Assembly (NCBI GenBank): GCA_963920525.1
Contig: OY986437.1
Coordinates: 111,902,715 to 111,966,714, forward strand
Length of the DNA: 64,000 nt
Source: Dichetophora obliterata
Taxonomy: Eukaryota; Arthropoda; Insecta; Diptera; Sciomyzidae
Reading direction: 5' to 3'
Shown: piece after piece, positions 43,101 to 53,072 of the stretch
Position numbering within the stretch: position 1 is the stretch's first letter
How the letters are laid out: the number at the start of each line of letters is the position of its first letter
The notes under the pieces: generated by a model
Database searches by the model: none
Seen by the model: only the letters and a program-made list of their open reading frames with translations
What the model was told of the DNA's origin: nothing
Program-made: the position numbers and the translations under genes

Positions 43101-45268
43101 CTAAGAATACACGCAACCCTACACAGAGAAAGCTAGACGTCGACAAGCTGCAATCGAAACAGACAGCCGATGCTTTCGCCACTCGACTCTCACGTCTGCT
43201 TCAAAGCATTCCTCCAATCGATGATATATGCGCGCAGTGGACACACACTTTCAACTCCATGCGTGAGGCTGCTGAAGAGGTGATTGGCTACCAACGCCCT
43301 CGCCGAAACCAGTGGTACGACCAGGAGTATCGCGACGCCACTGCAGAAAAAGACGCCGCCTACAAAGCCACCCTGCAGTCGGTTGTAACGCGCGCTGCTA
43401 AGGAGCGATACAAAGAAAAGAGGAGGGAAGAGAGACATATTTTCAGGCGGAAAAAAAGAGAGGAAGAAAAGCGCGAGCAAGAGAAGATTGAGATGTTTGG
43501 TGACAGGAATGAGGCCCGAAAATTTTTCGGAAAAATAAGACGCCTTGCCGATGGTTTTAAAACCGGGGCCTCTTCCTGCAAGGATGAAAACGGGAATCTA
43601 GTGACAGATGTCCAGAGTACACTGACGTAATGGAGGGAACACTTCTCTAAGCTTCTAAATGGCGACGCTGACAACAATTCCGCCAATAGAGATGATATTC
43701 CGGAAACCCCAATTTTGGATGACATCGTTGAGGTTCCGCTGCCCGACTATGATGAAGTTCTGACAGCTATAGCTCGGCTTAAAAATAACAAAGCCGCGGG
43801 AGCTGATGGTTTACCTGCTGAGCTGTTTAAGAATGGAGGCGAAGCTCTACTTAAATGCATTCACGAGCTTCTATGCAGAATATGGTCGGAAGAATGCATT
43901 CCGAACGATTGGAATCTCAGTGTGCTCTGCCCAATCCACAAGAAAGGCGATCCCACTATCTGTGCCAATTACCGTGGGATAAGCCTTCTTAATATCGCAT
44001 ATAAGGTCCTGTCGAGCGTTTTATGTGAAAGATTGAAGCCCATTGTAAACAAACTGATCGAACCTTATCAGTGTGGCTTCAGACCTGGAAAGTCCACCAT
44101 CGACCAGATTTTCACGCTACGAGAAATCTTGGAGAAGACTCAAGAAAAACAAGTCGACACCCACCATCTTTTTGTCGACTACAAAGCCGCCTTCGACAGC
44201 CCAATAAGGAAGCACCTGTACTCCACCATGTCTGAATTTGGTATTCCTGCAAAACTAATACGACCTTGCAGGATGACACTGAGCAACACCAGCAGTGCAG
44301 TTAAAATCGGGAAGGACCTCTTCCCACCATTTATTACCAAACGAGGTTTCAGAAATGGTGATTCCTTATCGTGCGACTTTTTCAACCTAATGATGGAAAA
44401 GATCATCCGAGCTGCTGATCTGAGATGTAGTGGCACAATATTCTACAAGAGTGTTATGCTGCTTGCGTATGCTGATGACATAGATATCATTGGCCATAAT
44501 ACGCGTGAAGTCAGTGCAGCATTTTCCAGATTAGAAAGAGAGTCAAGTCGAATGGGTCTGTCAGTGAATGCAGATAAGACGAAATACTTAGTGTCAACAA
44601 ACAAACAGTCCCAGCGTCTTGGAACCCACGTTACCGTTGACAATACCTCCATCGAGGTTGTGAAGAACTTCGTTTATCTGGGATCCAGCATTAATTCAAC
44701 CAACGACATCAGCATTGAGATCAAACGAAGAATAACTCTTGCCAACAGGTGATACTTTGGGCTCAGTAGGCAATTGAGAAGCAGAGCCCTCTCTCGACGA
44801 ACGAAAACCACGCTCTATAAATCGCTCATCATGCCCGTCCTACTTTACGCATCACAAACCTGGACGCTGAGCAGTTTAGATGTAAAGACTTTAGGAGCAT
44901 TCGAGAGAAAGATTCTTCGTAAGATCTACGGACCAATCTGCGTCAATGGCGAGTACCGAATACGGTGGAATGATGAACTGTATGAGCTGTACGCTGACAT
45001 CGACATAGTCAAGCGCATTAAAATCGAGCGGCTTCGCTGGCTTGGTCATGTTCAGCGAATGAAAGACGATGCTCCAGTGAAGAAAACATTTGATTCGGTA
45101 CCCAGCGGCGGTCAACGCAGAAGAGGACGACCACATCTTCGTTGGAAAGACCAAGTAGAGGATAACCTGACGAAGCTTGGAATTTCCAACTGGCGCCAGC
45201 AAGCGAAAGACAGAAATAGCTGGCGCAAATTCTTAGATGAGGCCAAGACCGACATAGGGTTGTAGCGC
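43100..45268 (+). pseudogene. RTE reverse transcriptase, two nonsense codons
   Basis: The frame continues from 42944. A TAA at 43628-43630 stands where Gln is usual (LT*WREHFSKLLNG). Reverse transcriptase motifs follow: NKAAGADGLPAELFK, LCPIHKKGDP.., YRGISLLNIAYKVLS, GFRPGKSTIDQIFTLREIL, HHLFVDYKAAFDS (first Asp) and MLLAYADDIDIIG (catalytic YADD). A TGA at 44750-44752 stands in a usual Cys position (ITLANR*YFGLSRQLR). The tail reads LLYASQTWTLSSLDVKTLGA and RLRWLGHVQRMKDDA, and ends EAKTDIGL. All of 42944-45265 is one frame with just these two stops. Confidence 0.88.
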
Positions 45269-45299
45269 CAACTAAGTAAGTAAGTAAGTAAGCTCTTTA

Positions 45300-45830
45300 T
45301 TTTAGAAGCTGCACCTGGCCAACTGTTTTTTCAGTTCACCCCAAAAATTCTTATTAGGATTGAGGTCGGGAGACTGGCTTGGTCACGGCAATAGTATGAT
45401 GTTGTTGCTAAGTAACCAAGCATTTCCTAGCTTGGACGTGTGCTTGGGATCATTATCTTGTAGCAGTTGCCAAATTAATGGCATTTGTTCTTCGGCAAAC
45501 GGGAGCACAACGTTCTGCAATATGTTTTTATAATCCTTGGTCATAGTGTTTTCAATGCGGTAAATAGGGCCGACGCCTTGCCAGGAAAAGCACCCCCAAA
45601 CCATGATACTTCCGACTCCGTGCTTGACTGTCCTTTTTGTAAAGAGAACATCGAATTCTTTTCCTTTGTGCCGACGTACGTTTTTCCCACAATCGTTAAA
45701 AAACAAATTAATTTTTGTTTCTCCATTTCTTTTCTCCTAAAGCACCACACCATTCCTTATGTGCTAAAGCGAATGGAGAGCAGTGGCTCTTGCGACCCAT
45801 CTAAAAAACAGTTAATTGAGCATTAGTCGA
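45300..45830 (-). pseudogene. Tc1-type transposase, middle part (upstream of the RTE)
   Basis: The minus strand gives KQKLICFLTIVGKTYVGTKE in one frame and TVKHGVGSIMVWGCFSWQGV, then YKNILQNVVLPFAEEQMPLI, then LLQDNDPKHTSKL in another. These are the GG.S.MVWG.FS and QDNDPKH boxes of Tc1 transposases. After NIILLP comes a TGA in place of Trp, then PSQSPDLNPNKNFWGELKK. The catalytic Glu expected at the ..NPIEN.W position is Lys. Spacing from the second Asp is 34 residues. Frameshift, stop and the changed Glu make it inactive even without the RTE. Confidence 0.82.
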
Positions 45831-46131
45831 TTAGCAGACCCTGTGTATTATATAATATGCTACGAACCTTTTGTATTTAATAAAGAAATTTGATAAACTT
45901 GCTTCCGAAAATACACACACCTATTTTTTTGGTCAGCTTAAATTTTCAACTAAAAAAATGTTTATCCTCTTAATCAAAAGGGCAGCAATCGACTACCAAA
46001 CGCAATTAAAATAAGTTCATATTAGACACAGCTGCAAGTAGATGATGGTAATTTTCTTATTTCATTTCCTATTTCGCCGTTAACTTGCAATATTTGTTAG
46101 CGAAGCACCCACACCTATTATTTTGTTCATA

Positions 46132-46565
46132 TGTGTATGTATGTGTAAGGACTCCGAAACCGCTGAACCAATTCTTATGAAATTTTCAGGGTAACAGTAG
46201 CAAAGTCTTCATATTGTTCTTGTGAAGTCTGGTGCTGATTGCAAATAGAAGCGTGACACCTCAAATAGATCCCAAATCTTCGATATCGAATAGTTTTGGA
46301 ATAATAGGTCACACAGCATCAGAATTCGGTTTCGTGAAAATTTAGCGAGTTATAAAACGCGTATCAAGAATGGTTTTCACATTGAAAAAGGGGCGTGGCA
46401 CCCCCTAAGCAACCCAAATTTTCTTTATCGAATAGCTTCACAATTATAGAGCGCACAGGCTCGGAATTCGGTATTTGACTACAATTTACACATTTCGTTC
46501 CACTCAAACATTTTATAGGCGCGTAGAACAAGGGGCGTGGTAGTAACGCACCGGGTTTTAGCAAC
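46132..46565 (+). mobile_element. Right part and decayed 3' end of the split Helitron
   Basis: The body has GTATTTGACTACAATTTACA-like, CGATATCGAATAG and GGGGCGTGGCACC words shared with the other Helitrons in this window. It ends GGGGCGTGGTAGTAACGCAC, then CGGGTTTTAGCAAC. GCGTGGTAGTAACGC can form the 3' hairpin; the terminal CTAG is mutated to TAGC. Confidence 0.6.
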
Positions 46566-46639
46566 TTAAAATAAATTTAAAATTGGGAAAATATCGAAAC
46601 AAAAATTAACAATAAAGTAGAAGAACAGCAACAGTGGCT

Positions 46640-46860
46640 GGCCAAGATTATGGTGTGTAAATTTTACACACAAGAACCTATTAGGGAAATTTTTTCTATT
46701 GGGTAGCAGCGACACCTAGCGAGAAAAAACATCGAAAACTTAAATTCTGCATACGATTTTTACATTAAGCCAAAATTCTAGCTCGATTTGATGAACTTAT
46801 ATTAAAGAAATATCGGCTTGAAGTTGAAAAGTGTGTAAAATTTACACAAAGAACCGATAA
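46640..46860. repeat. Repeated palindrome TGTGTAAATTTTACACA
   Basis: GTGTGTAAATTTTACACACAAGAACC at about 46649 and the close variant TGTGTAAAATTTACACAAAGAACC at about 46830 are self-complementary and followed by the same AGAACC. They may be the ends or internal repeats of a small element inside the hAT-type element. Confidence 0.5.
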
Positions 46861-47113
46861 AGGTTAAGAAATAAAATTGCAATATTTTTTTATATATATT
46901 AACTGTAACAATAAAACACATTCTTCATATTGAATCATTTGCTTTTTAACTATAAAAGTAGTACAAAAGTCATTCGAAAAAAGTCAAAAAAAGTTGAAAG
47001 TCTTTAAAAAGACTTTAAAAAGTTTACAAAGTCGATGAGTCGACTTTTACAATTATAACTGCTGAAAAAGTCGAAGTCGACTTTTGCTGGCAGATGCACA
47101 TCCCTAGTTAATC

Positions 47114-48505
47114 GTTTGTCTGGCTGATTTAGTTTTCATTTCTCTGAAAGTGAATGATCTCTTAACATTGCTTTAATTCACATAAAACAATTTCATCCAC
47201 TTGTTTAAACTGGGTTTCAAAACATTGAAACTACCATGAATACCATGGATACAATAATCAGCTTTCAACATTTTGTTAAAAAGTTAGTTCTTTCTTTATG
47301 CGGTGACACAGACTGAAGAGGGAGAAGGGGGAGTTAAGTCATACATAATACATAATATGAACACTAGCAAATACAGGGGCACTTAATGTGCTTCTGTGAA
47401 TGTATGTGTATGTGTGTGAGAGAGGTTTTGTTCTATCATTACACTATTCTGCGGCCTGCTCGTAGAAAAAATGGATTGGGATTTTTGGGATAACCCCTCC
47501 CCCCGCCCCTTAAGATTCCAAGAAGTATAAAAAATGCAAAGGAGACTATTTGCAACAAAAGCTTATTTTAATATATGATTTACAAATTTTTCGTGCGTCT
47601 GTTTGCTAACGCTAAACTTCTGCTCGACTTAATCAATTCAAGTCATATTTGCACAATATATTTCTTTTGCTTACCAGATTGCTTATAGTAATATAAGGAT
47701 CAGAATGAGAGAACTCCAGAAGGTGCTAGAGTACACAAAATTAAAAAGTCACAAAAAAACCCTAAAAGAGAAACTGGAAGAGAAAATAGTATGAAAAGAA
47801 TTTAATACAATGTTTAGATCTACAAAAAATACCAATGTTTCACAAACAAGAAGAATTTCGCTTTCTCTTGTCTTAGAAAATCCTACAATAAGTATTAATA
47901 GTATCTGTGGTCAAAGTCGACCATATCAAAACCGATTTGTCTTTTGTTTTTTCTTAGTTTTTATTGAAAAACGTTTATCAAAGTTAAAAAAACATTACAT
48001 TGATAAATACTTTTGGCTAATACATATCCACAACTCATTTTACGTACTCTGTACTCGCTGTTATCAGAATCAGAACATAAAACAAATTTTCATGTACCGT
48101 TTATGATTTTTGTTTATGTTTGCTTCTCATATTGTTTCGATGTTCATTTTGCCATTTCTTTAGTTTTCACGGAATTCTCACGTCACACTTATTTATTTAA
48201 AAAATGAGCAGCGGACGTTAGTTGTTTTTTTCATTGACTTTTTAAATAACTAATAGCGCAATTTGAATGAAATGGACACATTTTAGCAAATAAAATAATA
48301 TATTTTAAAATCTTACTTGATTTGAGGTCGCTTGGTGCAAAAAAAAAAATAATTTTAGTACAAACTTTTGGTTCTTGAAAATCCTTAAAGGACATGAAAA
48401 TATCAAAGTTTTGGCTTTGAATATATTTTTAGATCGTATAAAGTTCCAAAAAAAGTTTACTCCAAAAATCATATAAAAAGTTCAGCATCAGGTCTGAAAG
48501 GGATA
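47114..48505. other. Noncoding stretch
   Basis: No recognised gene. A CCCCTCCCCCCGCCCC run near 47496-47511 stands out from the AT-rich background. Confidence 0.45.
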
Positions 48506-48510
48506 AAGGA

Positions 48511-48549
48511 CGAACAAACAAACAAACAAACAAACAAACAAACAAACAG
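48511..48549. repeat. (ACAA)n microsatellite
   Basis: About nine tandem ACAA units following GGACGA, then AGTGTTGTCG. This type of tail is common beside dipteran dispersed repeats. Confidence 0.9.
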
Positions 48550-49363
48550 TGTTGTCGTTTAGCAGCCGTTGAAAGTAATCTTCACAACTTTTTTAAATTG
48601 CACTAACATACCAAATTTATTACATTTTATAAATTTCTTGCTTATACGACTAAAACTGTCTGAAATATGGCATTTATCTTAATTTATGGATGTCGTGTCA
48701 TGAGTAAGGGTTTCGTTAAAGTAAAGATTTTCCTCTACACAAAATTACTAAACGCGCCTGAAGAAGTTTACTAGCTTGACATTGCACTTTATATAAAAGT
48801 CATGTTTGGTCACAAAAACGGATGCGGCTCTGTTTCGAGTCTGTTAGCGCGGATTTCGATCTTTCAGTTTCGACGGACACGTTTCGCACCCGTTGCAAAC
48901 GAGTCAAAACAATGGTCAGAACGTCAAAAGAAAAGGCAGTTTTGAAGTTATCAAATCATTTGTGTTCTTTTCAATAGGTAAGGCATACAAAATACAATTC
49001 TGTACTTATTTTTATATAAAGCTAGCTGATATACCCGGTGTTACTCGAAAAATTATATATATAAATTATAATATACACTTCTCGTTTTAATGTTTCTAAA
49101 AATCCCAAATAATGAAAAACATGTTGTACGCCGTAATAAAAAAAACATATTTTAATATTATATTGTCAACAGTTTAAATGGTTTAGTGTTATATGTTAGT
49201 TCAATTAATTTTGTTAGTAATTTTTAATGTTAATTTTAAATTTTTGTTTAATTGTGCGTTAAAAATGTAAATTTAAATTCTTTTGTTACAAAAATTGTGT
49301 AAGTTTAAAATATAATTTATTAATTTATGTACATAAATAAAATAAATACGATTGCAGATTCAA

Positions 49364-49402
49364 TCCCTGAAGAAGCAGAAAAGAAATCTGCGAAACGTCG
49401 GA
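49364..49402 (+). ncRNA. Hammerhead-ribozyme-like motif, copy 1 (Penelope-type)
   Basis: TCC, then CTGAAGA, one extra A, stem II GCAG...CTGC (49375-49378 with 49388-49391), GAAA, self-complementary ACGT, then C and GGA (pairing with the TCC). This follows the hammerhead order: stem I, CUGANGA, stem II, GAAA, minimal stem III, cleavage site. The minimal stem III is what Penelope-like elements use, where dimers are active. The extra A before stem II departs from the canonical core. The following text (AATGTTAATAAAG...CAGACC) resembles copy 2. No Penelope ORF is nearby. Confidence 0.6.
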
Positions 49403-49851
49403 GGAAAACATAATGTTAATAAAGTTTTTTAATTTAATAGCATTATATAAACAAAGCAGACCAAAAAAGCCCAAATTATAAAAATAAACCACAACATATT
49501 TTTATATGTTGTATGCAAAATACAAAATCTTAACGTTTAAGTTAGAAAATCCTGAATTTCTTGAAAAATAGTTAAAGGTACTTGTTTTCTGTTTACGACT
49601 GCTAAAATTTATGAAAAAAACAGTTAGTAGGGGACAGTGGGGAGTTTTTAAGCCTGGGGAGGGGAGTTGCGAAGCATGGCTATAAATGCCGCTTAGCAGT
49701 GGTTTTTATCATGGTGTAATTATCCAGGTAAAAGCATACAGATGAACATGCACACATAAAAACATACATACAAGCATACCGGTCAATATACACATATACC
49801 TCTCCTTTTGCTTCGCTGTTGTAGGGAAAATAAACAAAAAACATTGAATAG

Positions 49852-50225
49852 CTTAAGCATAGTACTCTGTTCAGTTTCATATGAAATTTCACTCAAATCT
49901 CCGTATAAAAAGTGACAGCTGCGAAACAAGCGTGGAAATTTTCACAACATGTTCGTCAGAGCAGTACTCTGTTCCGCTGCGTGAAATTACCGCAACATGT
50001 TTCTGAGAAACATTTTTTCACGACACTTTAATTGTACTGCCTATTTATTTTGAAGTGAAAAGAGAGAGATCATATGAAATCTCCCAACTTATTCTCTGAG
50101 TCTCTCTGAGAAACGTTGCCATAGGAATTCCCCGCAACAAACTTTAAGTCAGAAATTTCACGCAACAAATAAATAGATGTTGCCAGCGAAATTTCACGCA
50201 AACGAACAAAGTACTAAGCTTTACG
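49852..50225. mobile_element. MITE with AGCATAGTACTCTGTTC ends, copy 1
   Basis: The left end CTTAAGCATAGTACTCTGTT and right end GAACAAAGTACTAAGCTTTA are inverted. Inside, ATGAAATTTCACTCAAATCT, GCGAAACAAGCGTGG and TGCCTATTTATTTTG are shared with the copy at 59.2-59.95 kb. An internal CAGTACTCTGTTCC repeats the end motif near 49964. About 374 bp, noncoding. Confidence 0.75.
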
Positions 50226-51385
50226 CATAAAAATTTCAGATAAGAACATTTTCTTGTTTATACTTTTTTGAGCGTGATTTTTGCAGTCGGGTTTTAGATT
50301 TTTTAAATTATTTTTTTTTTGTATATGTATATAAAATGTTCGTTCAAATTGTTGACGCCATAGGCGAAAAATAGTCGATTTGATATAAAAAAAAAAATTT
50401 TAAAGCTTTGTGACGAATGATAAGCTTTTAGAACTCGCTCAAGAGCCCAATAAATGGTGAAGCGTTTAACAAGAGTTTTTTTTCGTTTTAACGAAATAAT
50501 TGCTCTTAAAAATGAGCTATCAAACATAAAAATCGCATGAAAAGTACCAGATTTGTGATATTTTACTTTCGAAAAAAATTTAAAATTTCTTTCTTGTTAT
50601 AATAAAAAAAAAAAGAATAATAAAAATACAAATTTAAAAAATTGCAATGAAATGTTGTTAAAATATTTTTTGAAACATTACTTAATGCATATACAAAAAA
50701 TTGTGTGAATCCTTCGATTACTCAATCCACCAAAAAAATCCCCAAAAATACAAAAATGGAAAATTTAAAAAAAAACGAAAACGTGGTGTTATAGTATTAG
50801 TATTATAGTATAAAGTATTAGCTATTTAGTAAAAAAAAAAATACAAAAACTAAAATTTGGATCATACAGTTGTAGTCCATTTCAAACACAAAAAACAAAT
50901 TTCAAACACAAAAAACAAAATCATAAGAAATTTAAAAAACTATATTTATCATTTAAAATTTCTTTAATAATTTAAAAAAATTCTGATTTTCGTTAAAAAA
51001 AAACAGTGCTAGTATATAATTACAGAAATTTAAAATATTTTAAATGGCAACTCTATATCATAGTCTAAGTGAAATATAACTGTTAAATATTTTAATTTAC
51101 GTTACTAAACTTGTGATTAATATGCTTATTTCATTTATCATTTTTTGTTATTTAATTTTGGAAAAAACAGCAATGAATGTACATAGACAATCTTGATCAC
51201 AAATTTATTTAGCTGGAACTGGTTTTCAAAGATTCTTGAGCGGGAGGGTGACTGAAAATATGTCAGCGATCATATAAATAGCAATTTGAAAATCAAAAGT
51301 TTTTATTGTATTTAAAAGTTGAATTGCGAGAAAGGACATTGCGGTATTACGAAATTCAGTTGCGATGTCTAAAGCATCAATAGCA
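50226..51385. other. AT-rich noncoding stretch
   Basis: Poly-A/T text. Direct repeat CATTTCAAACACAAAAAACA occurs twice near 50880-50920. No gene was recognised. Confidence 0.45.
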
Positions 51386-51386
51386 G

Positions 51387-51480
51387 TTTGCAATCCCGGG
51401 ATCCTGGAGTTTTTCCGGTCCCGACAGTCGCTGGATTGAAAATTTAGAATCCCGGGATTTTCGGGATTCCGGAATTTGGT
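51387..51480. repeat. CCCGGGATT-rich repeat, possible hAT-type end
   Basis: CAATCCCGGGATCC, ATCCCGGGATTTTCGGGATT and GGAATTTGG form nested palindromes in a GC-richer island. Similar text, CAATCCCCCGGGATCG then TTGCAAGCCCTA, occurs near 54611-54655. The two could be ends of one decayed hAT-type element, but no TSD supports that. Confidence 0.4.
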
Positions 51481-52010
51481 CAAATTTTCAACAAAAATGT
51501 ATTAAAAAATATATTTAAATAAAATTATAAAAATTTCAAAATAAAAATTTATAAAAATATAGTTTAGGAAAAGTTAACTTACACAATGATCTTCATCTTT
51601 TAATAATACATTAATCACTACTGCTGCCAAAACGCTATACATGCTGTCCATTTGAAATTCTTCAGCTTAATAAGGCTAAACAAAATGTGGAATCGTGTAG
51701 CCGCATAGCTTAATTTCAAGTTATTTAGCCATCACACAATAAAGTTTTTGAAACGTATTATTTTAAATAATATAATGAAGTAGTGCCTTTTTGTATAATT
51801 ATTTTTAAAATGTTATTTTAAAAATACTTTGATCGATATATACAAATACACTTTTTGTTGTGTTATTTTTAAGACTTGATTTGGACTTGTTCCTTTTTGA
51901 ATAAGTGTATTTGACCAACTTTTTGAATTTATATAATTCCTTGCACTAGTGCTCAGGCTAAATGGTCTGTGTTTTTTATGCAAATAAAAGATTTATTAAA
52001 TTTTTCTCCT

Positions 52011-52049
52011 CCAACGTTTCGCTGGTTATTTTTCAGCTTCTTCAGGGAA
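52011..52049 (-). ncRNA. Hammerhead-ribozyme-like motif, copy 2 (Penelope-type)
   Basis: On the minus strand: TCC, CTGAAGA, an extra A, stem II GCTG...CAGC, GAAA, ACGT, then T and GGAGG. Every element of copy 1 is present in the same order and spacing. Stem II differs in sequence but still pairs, which supports RNA structure. Downstream on the minus strand are TTTAATAAATCTTTT and CAGACCATTTAGCC. It is a Penelope terminal-repeat relic. Confidence 0.6.
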
Positions 52050-52460
52050 TTTTATTTGTCTTAAAACGAATAAAAAAAGTGATATTGTCGTAAGAATATA
52101 AAAACAATAAATACAATTGATTTTTTAGATAATCAAAATTATAAGACAGAAGATCCAACAAATTTAAATTTTACATTAAAAACTGATGTGTCTGTTGATT
52201 TTTCGTACAAAATAGAATTTAGCAATCAAAAATTAAAAAAATTTGAATTTCACTATTCCGTTCACTTTTCTTTTCACTGCTAATTTTTATAATATTTTAA
52301 AATTTTTGAAGCGAAGCTTTTTACGCCTCGTTTTGTGGTTTGCTTGAGTGAAATCTGAAAAACGACACTTTTTTCCATACACCTTTTTCTTAGAATTGTT
52401 GTTGTTTTTTTTACTTTCGTCTATTACAACAAGAGGATATAAAATTAAAAATATTTTTTT

Positions 52461-52533
52461 GTGCAAGCGTGAGGATCGAACTCGCGCCTTCTATTCGAGA
52501 GTTCTACACACTAACCACTACTCCAAAACAACC
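52461..52533 (-). ncRNA. tRNA-like / tRNA-derived SINE sequence
   Basis: The minus strand reads TTTTGGAGTAGTGGTTAGTG (A box TGGAGTAGTGG), then GCGCGAGTTCGATCCTCACG (B box GAGTTCGATCC, T stem pairing 4 of 5), then a T-rich run past 52461. A and B boxes are well matched and correctly spaced. The acceptor stem does not pair, so it is a tRNA pseudogene or SINE head rather than a working tRNA. Confidence 0.6.
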
Positions 52534-52688
52534 ATTTCTATTATAACGTGATTCATTCAATATTAACTGAAGCTATGATGCAGTAGATGACAGGAATTTA
52601 TTAAAGGAATTGTTCATTAGCTTCCCTACATATTCTATTGTGAATGCGTGAAGCTATAATGCAGCAGATCACAATTATCGATCAAATA

Positions 52689-53072
52689 CTACGTTTCCAT
52701 GGCGAGTTAAATCGAGGTTGACTCGGGATTAGCTTCCCATGGAAACGAGACTTGAGTTGAATTTCGTTAAACCCACGAAACTCCACGAAACTTGTTAAAT
52801 AATAATAATAAATAAATAAATAAAATAACATGTAACAAACCGTTCAGCAGGCACACAAAGTAGCGGAAACTAATAATGATTAAAGACTCAATATGTTTAG
52901 TAAATTTTGCACCTTCTGAACGCACACATTTATACTAAGAAAAAATGGCGAATAGAATGGCAGAAGTCCAACTCGACTCAATGTTGTGCATGCAAGCACT
53001 ATCGAGCTAGAAACGGCATTATGTCAACTTGAAGAAAACCCAACCTAGGATCAACTCGTCATATAAACGTAG
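52689..53072. mobile_element. MITE with CTACGTTTNNATGNCGAGTT ends
   Basis: CTACGTTTCCATGGCGAGTT at 52689 is mirrored by AACTCGTCATATAAACGTAG ending at 53072, with TA on both sides (52687-52688, 53073-53074). An inner hairpin TTTCCATGG...CCATGGAAAC is also present. It is 384 bp and noncoding. Confidence 0.78.

Larger units (their letters stand above)
41858..45307 (+). mobile_element. RTE/BovB-like non-LTR retrotransposon with its target duplication
   Basis: The element spans 41875-45291. An imperfect ~16-bp duplication flanks it: GCTCTCTATTTTGAAAA at 41858-41874 and GCTCTTTATTTTAGAA at 45292-45307. The 5' leader (41875-42099) is less AT-rich than its surroundings. One ORF encodes endonuclease and reverse transcriptase. 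The 3' end is a short (TAAG)5-type tail rather than poly-A, as in RTE elements. It lies opposite in orientation to the Tc1 transposase it interrupts. Confidence 0.9.
41459..46131 (-). mobile_element. Tc1-type element with double (IR/DR) terminal repeats, interrupted by an RTE
   Basis: TA at 41459-41460 and 46130-46131 flanks ends that share CAAAATAATAGGTGTG. A second inner copy of the same word lies at about 41637-41655 (GGACAAAATAATAGGTGTG) and, mirrored, at about 45910-45928. This is the IR/DR layout of Paris/Minos/Sleeping Beauty-type Tc1 elements, with TIRs of ~200-220 bp. Without the RTE insertion the element would be ~1.25 kb. The transposase lies on the minus strand in two pieces, 45300-45830 and 41676-41880. 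Confidence 0.88.
39424..47113. mobile_element. hAT-type non-autonomous element enclosing a nested stack
   Basis: GTTAATC lies at 39425-39431 and 47107-47113, outside ends TGAGGGATGTGCA (39432) and TGCACATCCCTA (to 47106). The TAGGGATGTGCA end is hAT-like; the left end has one extra base. Both subterminal regions carry many AAGTCGA/TCGACTT words (39440-39560 and 46975-47085), as expected for transposase-binding repeats. No hAT transposase was found; internal space is filled by a MITE, Helitron halves, a Tc1 element and an RTE. TSD is 7 bp clear, 8 with a mismatch. Confidence 0.6.

Noticed and set aside
48511..48549. CRISPR-like or telomeric repeat
   Set aside because: It is a simple (ACAA)n microsatellite without spacers, in a eukaryotic context.
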